This document shows, piece by piece, positions 1-5,393 of a stretch of 5,413 nt of DNA. The translations under genes were made by a program, and so were the position numbers. The stretch lies in contig JBBRTW010000478.1 of the NCBI GenBank assembly GCA_038244055.1, positions 1-5,413 of the forward strand, read 5' to 3'. The notes below the pieces were generated by a model that was not told the origin of the DNA, did no database searches, and worked only from the letters and a program-made list of their open reading frames with translations. The stretch is from DASPKW01 sp038244055 (lineage in GTDB: Bacteria > Planctomycetota > Phycisphaerae > Tepidisphaerales > Tepidisphaeraceae). Numbering within the stretch: position 1 is the first letter of the stretch; the number at the start of each line of letters is the position of its first letter.

Positions 1-142
1 CGACGAGGTAGATGAGGAAGGCGATATTCAAGAACCACGGGTCGCCCCGGCCTTCATACTGGTAGTAGGCCAGCATGCAGAAAAAGACCAGCGCCAGAAG
101 CAGCCGGCCGGCGGTCAGGAGATTGGGAACGTGGCGGAACAT
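1..142 (-). CDS. CDP-alcohol phosphatidyltransferase, N-terminal fragment (PgsA-like)
   Basis: This is the first 47 codons of a gene that leaves the window at its left edge. The ATG is at 142-140 and the protein begins MFRHVPNLLTAGRLLLALVF. The NLLTxxRLxL pattern after a short basic start, followed by a hydrophobic helix (about residues 13-26) and the beginning of a second one (about 39-47), is the usual N-terminus of CDP-alcohol phosphatidyltransferases. These integral membrane enzymes move a phosphatidyl group from CDP-diacylglycerol to an alcohol such as glycerol-3-phosphate. The Arg after NLLTAG favours the PgsA (phosphatidylglycerophosphate synthase) branch over PssA. The defining DGxxAR...GxxxDxxxD motif would lie outside the window, so substrate is not settled. 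There is no Shine-Dalgarno sequence before the ATG. A TAGAAT box lies 9 nt upstream. The gene follows the hydrolase gene after a 145-bp repeat-bearing gap. Confidence 0.75.
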   Translation of the reverse strand, partial: MFRHVPNLLTAGRLLLALVFFCMLAYYQYEGRGDPWFLNIAFLIYLV

Positions 143-151
143 CGTTGGAGG

Positions 152-157
152 ATTCTA
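152..157 (-). promoter_or_regulatory. possible -10 box (TAGAAT) of the phosphatidyltransferase gene
   Basis: Read on the minus strand, TAGAAT matches five of six bases of the sigma-70 -10 consensus and ends 9 nt before the ATG. Transcription from it would start within a few nucleotides of the start codon, giving an almost leaderless message; this fits the missing Shine-Dalgarno site. No convincing -35 hexamer is visible at 16-18 bp spacing, so the call is weak. Confidence 0.25.
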
Positions 158-195
158 AGCGGAAACAGGGCCGGGGGCGAGGGAGGGGAAAGGCA

Positions 196-221
196 GAAGG
201 ATGAAGGATGAAGGATGAAGA
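196..221. repeat. 7-bp tandem repeat (GAAGGAT), about 3.7 copies
   Basis: Three perfect head-to-tail copies of GAAGGAT occupy 196-202, 203-209 and 210-216, followed by a partial copy, GAAGA. On the minus strand, the direction of the flanking genes, this reads as CTTCATC repeats. It lies in the gap between the hydrolase and phosphatidyltransferase genes, upstream of the latter. No coding role is apparent. Its function is unknown, and copy number could vary by slippage. Confidence 0.85.
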
Positions 222-232
222 AAATGGGGTGG

Positions 233-262
233 CATGGGTAAGGCTTTCAGGCCTTACCCGTG
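233..262. repeat. inverted repeat (12-bp arms, 6-nt loop), possible terminator of the hydrolase gene
   Basis: The arms are 233-244 and 251-262, with the loop TTTCAG at 245-250. Nine inner base pairs are perfect, then one T-G pair, then two more perfect pairs. It starts 26 bp past the stop codon of the hydrolase gene, so it could end or protect that transcript. The four-T run on the minus strand comes only about 8 nt after the stem, which is not a standard intrinsic terminator. It shares a 10-bp head, GTGGCATGGG (229-238), with the palindrome near 4138, which suggests a REP-like dispersed repeat. Confidence 0.6.
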
Positions 263-272
263 GGCTGCCCTG

Positions 273-305
273 CAGCAATGGGCCCAATCAGAGGGACCAT
301 TGCTG
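273..305 (-). other. hairpin spanning the hydrolase stop codon
   Basis: Perfect 9-bp arms at 273-281 and 297-305 flank an inner 3-bp CCC/GGG stem (283-285 with 293-295), leaving a 7-nt loop at 286-292. The TGA stop of the hydrolase gene (290-288) lies in this loop. In the message, the codons for Gln-Gln-Trp near the C-terminus would pair with the sequence just after the stop. It may be a 3'-end stability or termination element. The structure is seen in the sequence; the role is inferred. Confidence 0.45.
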
Positions 306-1283
306 GCCGATCTGATGGATTACGATGCGGCGGGTGTCGTTTCCGGAAATGGTGAGGAGACGTTCGAGAGGCTCGGCCGTGGGTTCGTGGGAGAGGCGAA
401 AAGTCGAGTGGTGCATGGGCAGGAGATGGGCCGCGCGGAGGTGGTCGGTCATCTGCCACGCCTGCTCGGGCGTGGCGTGGGAGGCGAGGTAGGGGTTGTA
501 GCCGCCGATGCCGAGGATGGCGAGATCGATCGGGTCGGACTGGCGGATGTCGGCGAAGTGGTCACCGAAGGCGGTATCGCCGCCGAAGACGATTCGCCGG
601 CGCGGGGCGGCGAGGGATTCGAGCAGGTATGCGTTGTAGCCGCGATGGGAATCGAAAAACGTGCGCGCCCCCCAGTGGGCGACTTTGAGCGCGGTGATCT
701 GGAGCGTGGGGCTCTGAAACGCCGGGGTCTGGAGCGTGGAAGTCTGGAGCGCGGGGGTCTGGAGCGAGCGCAACCCGGAGGATTCGCCCCAGCGCAGTTC
801 GGTGATCTGGCGGAAGCCGAGATCGGCCAGAAGATCGGAGGTGCCGAGGGAGGTGATGATGGGGATTTTCTTGTCGAGCGCGGCGAGCGTGGGGCGATCG
901 AGATGATCGTAGTGGGCATGGGAGAGGAGGATCAGGTCGATTTTGGGGAGATCGCCAATGGAGAGCGCGGGGGCGAGATGGCGGCGCGGGCCGGCGGTGA
1001 GAAGGCCCAGGCCGATGCCGACGCGGTTGGAGAAGACGGGGTCGGTGAGGATCGTCAGTTCGCCGATGCGGATGAGGAGCGTGGCGTGGCCGAGCCAGGC
1101 GGCGGCCAGGGTCTGGTTTTCCCAGTTGGAGAGATCGGGGCGATGGAGCGCGGCGGGAGGGGCATTGAGGTGATCGAGCCAGCGGAGTCGGCCGCGCCCG
1201 CGCCCGAGGAAATCGGCCAGGCGCAAAGCAGCGTGGCTGTGCTTGAGGGAGTCGGTAATCGATTTCCAGGCGGGGGGCTTCAC
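288..1283 (-). CDS. metallo-beta-lactamase-fold hydrolase, NAPE-PLD/UlaG type (COG2220-like)
   Basis: This 331-residue protein starts at GTG (1283-1281). AGGAG lies 11 nt upstream and an in-frame TGA lies further up, with no ATG between them. Residues about 61-130 carry the core: WLGHATLLIRIG, the LTDPVF strand and the metal motif HAHYDH (H122, H124, D126, H127). Further metal-ligand candidates are H203 (AHWGAR), D236 (GGDTAFG) and H291 (MHHSTF, matching HWGTF in relatives). The GGYNPY and TPEQAW stretches are also typical of the NAPE-PLD-like group. Members hydrolyse phosphodiesters or lactones with a dinuclear metal site; the substrate here cannot be told. No signal peptide is visible, so it is probably cytoplasmic. 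Residues 173-198 are an unusual run of five-residue repeats (LQTPA, LQTST, LQTPA, FQSPT, LQITA) just before the H203 strand. The gene follows the U32 gene after 33 bp, probably in one operon. Confidence 0.88.
   Translation of the reverse strand: MKPPAWKSITDSLKHSHAALRLADFLGRGRGRLRWLDHLNAPPAALHRPDLSNWENQTLAAAWLGHATLLIRIGELTILTDPVFSNRVGIGLGLLTAGPRRHLAPALSIGDLPKIDLILLSHAHYDHLDRPTLAALDKKIPIITSLGTSDLLADLGFRQITELRWGESSGLRSLQTPALQTSTLQTPAFQSPTLQITALKVAHWGARTFFDSHRGYNAYLLESLAAPRRRIVFGGDTAFGDHFADIRQSDPIDLAILGIGGYNPYLASHATPEQAWQMTDHLRAAHLLPMHHSTFRLSHEPTAEPLERLLTISGNDTRRIVIHQIGQQWSL
683..772. repeat. 15-bp tandem repeat inside the hydrolase gene, six units
   Basis: Units of 15 bp begin at 683 (degenerate), 698, 713, 728, 743 and 758. 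The plus-strand core is TCTGGAGCG followed by six variable bases; the units at 728, 743 and 758 are closest to each other. The period is a multiple of three, so the frame is kept, and each unit encodes five residues of the form Leu/Phe-Gln-x-x-x. The unit nearest the conserved His strand (LQITA, 698-712) looks like ordinary family sequence, so the others may have arisen from it by duplication. Confidence 0.85.
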
Positions 1284-1294
1284 GAGGGCGCGGT

Positions 1295-1299
1295 CTCCT
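1295..1299 (-). promoter_or_regulatory. ribosome binding site of the hydrolase gene (supports the GTG start)
   Basis: AGGAG on the minus strand lies 11 nt before the GTG at 1283, inside the 33-bp gap after the U32 gene. It is the only clear Shine-Dalgarno-like site at a gene start in the window, and it supports GTG as the initiator in a frame with no upstream ATG. Confidence 0.5.
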
Positions 1300-1316
1300 G
1301 GGGGATTGTAGGCCGC

Positions 1317-4022
1317 TCACTCAAAATCGAATGTTCCGCGCGTGACGCCCAATTGGCTCAGAACGCGCAGGGAGCGCACGGCGGAGCGGCCATCGGTTCG
1401 GCCGAGGATGACATCGGCGTAGCGGTCGAGGAGCGCGGTGGTTTCATCCGCATTCTGACGGAGGAGTTCGACGCGGAAGAGGCGCAGGCCGAGTTCCTGC
1501 ATTTTGGGGACGAGTTCGGCGGCGGATTGAGCGGTGGCGTTGAAGAGCGTGTTTCGGCAGCCGACATCGGCGACCAGGGGATGGGATTGGCCGACGCGGT
1601 CGCGAAGATCGACTTTATGGATGTCGCAGGGCCGGCCGCAATCGCGGTGATCCTTGCCGGTGGAGAGAGTGTGGCAGAAGACGCAGTGCTCCATGTGGAA
1701 CATGGGCATGTGCTGGTGGATGACGGCTTCGAAGAGTGCGGGCGAGACCCGGCCGAGCATGGCGGCGAGCTGTTTCCAGTTGAGGTCGTAGCCGGGGACC
1801 AGCCGGCGCAGGCCGGCGGAGTGGTAGATGCCGGCGGTGAGCTCGTTGGCGACGTTGAGGGAGTAATCGCCGAGCAGGGGGATGTGGGGGAAGTTCTCGG
1901 CGAAGAAACAGAGGCCGGCAAGATTGCGGATGAGGATTGCATCGGGCTCGTGGGCGGCGATCTGGCGGAGCAGGCCCTCCTCGGCCGGCTTGATGATGCG
2001 CGTGGTGGCGAGGGCGACGGTCAGGCCGGCGGGGCGGGCGATGGAAAGGGCATCCTTGTATTTTCGGACGTCTTCGAAATCGCAATAGACGGTGGGGATG
2101 GGGAGGGTGCGGTTCCAGGCGATGAGGGCGGAGAGCTGCTCGATGGAGCGAACGAGGACGGTCATGGAGGATTGGGCGATGGCGGTGGCACCGTCGTCGT
2201 CGGCTGAATCGTCGATCGCGGTGATCGTGGTGGTGTCGATCGCGGTGGGGGCCGCGGCGGCGTTGTCGATGTTGGTGGCCGCGTTCGCGGGAGTCAGGCG
2301 CTGCACTTCATCGCGCAAGTGTTCGAGGGCTTCGGGCTCGGCGATGGTCACCGTGCCCGAACCTGCGCGCGCCTTTAAGAGCGCTTCCACCGCCTGGCGG
2401 CGGAGATCGTTCAGAACGCTTTTGGGCACCATGACCGGATCGAGGGGATCGGCGTGGACTTCGGCCAATTCGAAGGGAGTATCGCCGAGGCGGCCGAACT
2501 GATCGCGCAGGGATTCGAGCGTGAGAGGGTGTTTATTGGCGCGCTCGAGGAGACGATCCCAACTCGCTGAACCGGCTCGGCCATCGGGGTCGGTAAGCGC
2601 GATGGAGATCATTCCGCCGAGGGTGGCCGATACGCGGAGATCGACCGGGATGCGGCGGACCAGCACATCGCGCGAGTAGGTTTGATCGAGCTGTTTGCGA
2701 ACATCGGGATCATCGGTTTTCCAGACGATCGCGCCGGGCATGAGGGAATCGAGATCGATGGAATCGCGCGCGAAGGTGAGTTCGAGGATTTGCGGAGCGC
2801 GTTGGGATAGAAGCGGGTGGCGCGGGCCGGTTGTTTGGCGGCCATGAGGGGAGGATGTGATGGGCCGCGCGGGGAAGATTTCGTAGATGCGGCCGCCCTG
2901 TTCATCCTGATCCGGGTGGCCTTCATCGAAGACGACGCCATCGCCCGGCTTAAGGGCGACCTGGCGGCCATCGATTTTCATTCGGCCATTGCTGCTGATG
3001 GGGTCGATCTCCACAAGCACGCCGCGCCGGGTCGTTCCGGCGATGGTGCCGATGCGCAGGCCGCGCGATTTGGGGAAAAGGGCGGGGACGAGTTCGGAAT
3101 GATCGATGCCGTCGAGGAAGGCGTGGGTGAAGCCGCGCGAGAAAATCTGGGCGAGGTGGCGCTTGTGCTGGTCGTCGATGCGATACGGCTGATTCGCCAG
3201 TGCGGCATCGAGGGCGGCGCGATACGTCTGCGTGGTGGCGGCGACGTACTGTGCGGATTTGAGTCGGCCTTCGATCTTGAAGCAGGAGACGCCGATTTTC
3301 ACGAGGTCATCGGTCAGGTCATACGCGGCCAAATCCTGCGGGCTTAGGAGGTAGGCTTTATCGCCAATGTCGCGGTGCTGGCCATCGACGATGAGGTCAT
3401 AGGGGAGTCGGCAGGCCTGGGCGCATTGGCCGCGATTGGCGGAGCGGCCGCCGAGCGATTCGCTGGTGAGGCATTGGCCGGAGTAGGCGACACAGAGCGC
3501 GCCGTGGACGAAGACCTCGAGCGGCATTTCGGTTGCGGCGGCGATGGCGGTGACGTCTTTGGCGGAAAGCTCGCGGGCGAGAACGACCCGGCGCACGCCG
3601 AGTTTTTGTTTGATGAACTCGATGCCGCGCGGCTCGGTGAGTGTCATCTGGGTTGAGCCGTGAACGTGGAGATCGGGCGCGATGCGCTGGATCAGGCGGG
3701 CCAGGCCGAGGTCCTGGACGATGACCGCATCGACTTTGGCGGCGATGATTTTATGGACGAGGTCGGCCGCCGTTTCGAGCTCATCGGAGAAGATCAGGAC
3801 GTTGAAAGTCAGGTAGCCTTTGACGTTGTGGGCGTGGAGATACTCCATCACGCGCGGAAGCTCGTCTTCGGTGAAGTTGTGGGCGCGATGGCGGGCATTG
3901 AAATTGTCGAGGCCAAAGTAGACGGCATCCGCCCCGTTGGCAACGGCGGCGCGGAGTGCCTCCCAGTCGCCGGCGGGAGACATGAGTTCGGGACGGAGAT
4001 GGGGTGTGGTTTGCGGGGACAT
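1317..4022 (-). CDS. U32 family protein, RlhA-type with DUF3656 and a second U32-like domain
   Basis: With the ATG at 4022-4020 the protein has 901 residues and begins MSPQTTPHLRPELMSPAGDW. U32 proteins normally open with this PELxxPAG segment. The frame stays open to an ATG at 4094, but that start would add an unconserved Pro-rich stretch and lie upstream of the TATAAT box. The U32 signature EVFVHGALCVAYSGQCLTS is at about 169-187. It is followed by GGRSANRGQCAQACRLPY, which resembles E. coli RlhA, the enzyme for 23S rRNA C2501 hydroxylation. C177, C184, C200 and C204 are the likely iron-sulfur ligands, by analogy with UbiU/UbiV. Residues about 432-550 resemble DUF3656. A low-complexity Ala/Thr/Asp linker (about 576-619) precedes a second U32-like domain with C780, C783, C795 and C799. 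RlhA of E. coli is about 650 residues, so this is a long form. RNA modification is the best guess; despite the family name, protease activity need not be assumed. Confidence 0.9.
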   Translation of the reverse strand: MSPQTTPHLRPELMSPAGDWEALRAAVANGADAVYFGLDNFNARHRAHNFTEDELPRVMEYLHAHNVKGYLTFNVLIFSDELETAADLVHKIIAAKVDAVIVQDLGLARLIQRIAPDLHVHGSTQMTLTEPRGIEFIKQKLGVRRVVLARELSAKDVTAIAAATEMPLEVFVHGALCVAYSGQCLTSESLGGRSANRGQCAQACRLPYDLIVDGQHRDIGDKAYLLSPQDLAAYDLTDDLVKIGVSCFKIEGRLKSAQYVAATTQTYRAALDAALANQPYRIDDQHKRHLAQIFSRGFTHAFLDGIDHSELVPALFPKSRGLRIGTIAGTTRRGVLVEIDPISSNGRMKIDGRQVALKPGDGVVFDEGHPDQDEQGGRIYEIFPARPITSSPHGRQTTGPRHPLLSQRAPQILELTFARDSIDLDSLMPGAIVWKTDDPDVRKQLDQTYSRDVLVRRIPVDLRVSATLGGMISIALTDPDGRAGSASWDRLLERANKHPLTLESLRDQFGRLGDTPFELAEVHADPLDPVMVPKSVLNDLRRQAVEALLKARAGSGTVTIAEPEALEHLRDEVQRLTPANAATNIDNAAAAPTAIDTTTITAIDDSADDDGATAIAQSSMTVLVRSIEQLSALIAWNRTLPIPTVYCDFEDVRKYKDALSIARPAGLTVALATTRIIKPAEEGLLRQIAAHEPDAILIRNLAGLCFFAENFPHIPLLGDYSLNVANELTAGIYHSAGLRRLVPGYDLNWKQLAAMLGRVSPALFEAVIHQHMPMFHMEHCVFCHTLSTGKDHRDCGRPCDIHKVDLRDRVGQSHPLVADVGCRNTLFNATAQSAAELVPKMQELGLRLFRVELLRQNADETTALLDRYADVILGRTDGRSAVRSLRVLSQLGVTRGTFDFE
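2211..2247. repeat. 13-bp direct repeat in the U32 linker (24-bp period)
   Basis: GTCGATCGCGGTG occurs at 2211-2223 and again at 2235-2247, 24 bp apart, and so in the same reading frame. It encodes the two TAID segments of TAIDTTTITAIDDS in the low-complexity linker between the DUF3656-like domain and the second U32-like domain. The linker probably grew by short duplications. Confidence 0.7.
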
Positions 4023-4037
4023 CGTGGGGAATGGGGC

Positions 4038-4043
4038 ATTATA
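4038..4043 (-). promoter_or_regulatory. -10 box (TATAAT) of the U32 gene
   Basis: A perfect TATAAT on the minus strand ends 15 nt before the ATG at 4022. A start about 6-8 nt downstream would leave a leader of only about 8-9 nt. No -35 consensus is visible at 16-18 bp; that segment is C-rich on the minus strand and overlaps the G-quadruplex motif at 4045-4071. The box helps choose the 4022 start over the upstream in-frame ATG at 4094. Confidence 0.4.
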
Positions 4044-4044
4044 C

Positions 4045-4071
4045 GGGGGACTTGGGGTGTGGGCTATGGGG
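4045..4071 (+). other. G-quadruplex motif in the divergent promoter region
   Basis: Four runs of three or more G on the plus strand (4045-4049, 4054-4057, 4061-4063, 4068-4071) are separated by loops of 4, 3 and 4 nt, matching the standard G3+N1-7 pattern. More G runs lie on both sides (4026-4029, 4033-4036, 4077-4079). The motif sits between the divergent U32 and esterase genes, directly upstream of the TATAAT box. Folding and a regulatory effect are inferred. Confidence 0.55.
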
Positions 4072-4128
4072 TGATCGGGAGGTTGGAGGGTCATCGAGGG
4101 CCCGTTCTATCGTCTTCGCTGCCGCTTG

Positions 4129-4147
4129 CATGGGCGGGACGCCCATG
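4129..4147. repeat. perfect palindrome (8-bp arms, 3-nt spacer), REP-like
   Basis: The arms CATGGGCG (4129-4136) and CGCCCATG (4140-4147) are exact reverse complements around GGA. One plus-strand frame through it reads HGRDAHVTG. From memory, HGRDAHAT-like peptides recur in spurious ORFs of planctomycete and related genomes, where they mark a dispersed palindrome; I cannot check this here. On the minus strand it begins GTGACATGGG, nine of ten bases matching the head of the element at 229-238. It lies upstream of the esterase start. Confidence 0.6.
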
Positions 4148-4180
4148 TCACGGGAGTCATGGTTTGGCGTTTCCATTGCC

Positions 4181-5380
4181 ATGGCGATATCTTTGCGGGC
4201 TATGAGCCATATCGCACTACTATCCTGGGGGCTGGTGACTTTGATGTTGGCGGGAGTGATTTTCGCGGCCGAGCCTTTGCCGCCGGATAAGTTGCCGGTG
4301 GTGAAGGAACTGCCGGATCCGTTCCTGTTCAACGATGGAACGCGCGTGAAGACGAAGGAGGATTGGGAGAAGCGGCGGGCGGAAATTCTGGAGATTGTGT
4401 CGGCCTACGAGTATGGGCATCTGCCGCCCGCGCCCGGGAATACGAAGGTGTTCGAGCTGGTCTCGGGGGGCGTGGAGCTGATTAAAGGGGCGAGCCACAA
4501 GCAGTATCGGGTGACGGCCGGGCCGGAAGCCAAGCCGGTTTCGTTTCTGCTGGATTTGACGATTCCATCTGGGAAGGGGCCATTTCCGGTGATCATTCGC
4601 GGGGACTGGGGATGGCATAAGACGGCCGCGGATATCACGGCGGAGGTGGTGAAGCGCGGGTACATTCTGGCGGATTACAATCGCGTCGAGGTCGCGCCCG
4701 ACAACAAGGGGCGGGAGACGGGGATTTATTTGAGTTATCCGGAAGGGGATTACGGGGCGTCGGCCGCGTGGGCGTGGGGTTTCCATCGCTGCGTGGATGC
4801 GGTGCTGACGCTGCCATTCGTGGACAAGGAGAAGATCGTGGTGACGGGGCACTCGCGTGGCGGGAAGGCGGTGCTGCTGGCGGGGGCGACCGATGCGCGG
4901 ATCGCGCTGACGGTGCCGAACGATTCGGGGTGCGGCGGATGCGGGTCTTTGAAATATCAGGCGGCCAAGAGCGAGGATGTAGCGCAGATCACCAAGAGCT
5001 TTCCGTTCTGGTTCGCACCGATCTTCACGCAGTTCGGCGGACAGCAGGAGAAACTGCCGCTGGATCAGCATTTCGTGAAAGCGCTGGTTGCGCCGCGGGC
5101 GCTGCTGGAGACCGAGGCGCTGGGGGATTTGTGGGCGAACCCGGAAGGCTCGCGGATCACCTATGCCGGGGCGAAGGAAGTGTATAAGTTCCTGGGCGCG
5201 CCGGAGAAGCTGGCGATCGTGTATCGCGAGGGAGGGCACGAGCATAATTTCGCGGACTGGGGCGTGCTGCTGGATTATGCGGATGTGCTGTTCTTCAAGA
5301 AGAAGCCGGCGACGGAGCGCGATTGGGATGGTAACCCGTTTCCGAATTCGCCGAAGATGTTTGGGTGGACTGCGCCTTGA
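4181..5380 (+). CDS. exported CE15-like glucuronoyl esterase
   Basis: With ATG 4181 the protein has 399 residues. CE15 glucuronoyl esterases cut the ester bond between lignin alcohols and (4-O-methyl)glucuronate on xylan. Residues 1-30 look like a Sec signal peptide: an Arg-containing start, a hydrophobic stretch, then FAA before EPLPP, with no lipobox Cys. The segments LPDPFLFNDG, EDWEKRRAEI and YEYGHLPPAP are typical of the N-terminal part. The nucleophile motif GHSRGGK gives S225 and R226. NDSGCGG, FPFWF, LPLDQH (His at 297) and ALxAPR follow. The catalytic His is H353 in GGHEHNFADW, and acid candidates are E265 and D316. The Arg-rich stretch usual after SGCGG is replaced by SLKYQ, so specificity may differ. 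ATG 4202 is an alternative start with a shorter signal peptide, and ATG 4145 lies within the palindrome. None has a good Shine-Dalgarno site. The gene is divergent from the U32 gene. Confidence 0.85.
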   Translation: MAISLRAMSHIALLSWGLVTLMLAGVIFAAEPLPPDKLPVVKELPDPFLFNDGTRVKTKEDWEKRRAEILEIVSAYEYGHLPPAPGNTKVFELVSGGVELIKGASHKQYRVTAGPEAKPVSFLLDLTIPSGKGPFPVIIRGDWGWHKTAADITAEVVKRGYILADYNRVEVAPDNKGRETGIYLSYPEGDYGASAAWAWGFHRCVDAVLTLPFVDKEKIVVTGHSRGGKAVLLAGATDARIALTVPNDSGCGGCGSLKYQAAKSEDVAQITKSFPFWFAPIFTQFGGQQEKLPLDQHFVKALVAPRALLETEALGDLWANPEGSRITYAGAKEVYKFLGAPEKLAIVYREGGHEHNFADWGVLLDYADVLFFKKKPATERDWDGNPFPNSPKMFGWTAP

Positions 5381-5393
5381 GATTCCACCTGGA

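Noticed and set aside
698..772. Pentapeptide-repeat (A(D/N)Lxx) domain in the hydrolase
   Set aside because: The five-residue period is right, but the residue before Leu/Phe is Ala or Thr rather than Asp/Asn and Gln follows it, so the consensus does not fit. A local duplication explains it better.
234..2207. A 657-codon open frame on the plus strand, antisense to the hydrolase and the U32 genes
   Set aside because: It runs opposite to two clearly conserved protein families, begins inside an inverted repeat, crosses their intergenic gap, and encodes a Gly/Glu/Ala/Val-rich product with no recognisable domain. Long open antisense frames are expected in GC-rich coding DNA.
4023..4094. N-terminal extension of the U32 gene to the ATG at 4094
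   Set aside because: The extra 24 residues are Pro-rich and unlike U32 starts, and the TATAAT box and G-quadruplex motif lie within this stretch. The start at 4022 places the conserved PELxxPAG segment at the usual distance from the N-terminus.
4004..4180. N-terminal extension of the esterase to the ATG at 4004 or 4145
   Set aside because: It would overlap the U32 start and read through the G-quadruplex and the palindrome, and it would bury the signal peptide more than 60 residues inside the protein.
4220..5245. A 341-codon open frame on the minus strand opposite the esterase gene
   Set aside because: The product is Arg/Pro/His/Gln-rich with no family features, while the plus strand carries intact CE15 motifs throughout the same stretch.
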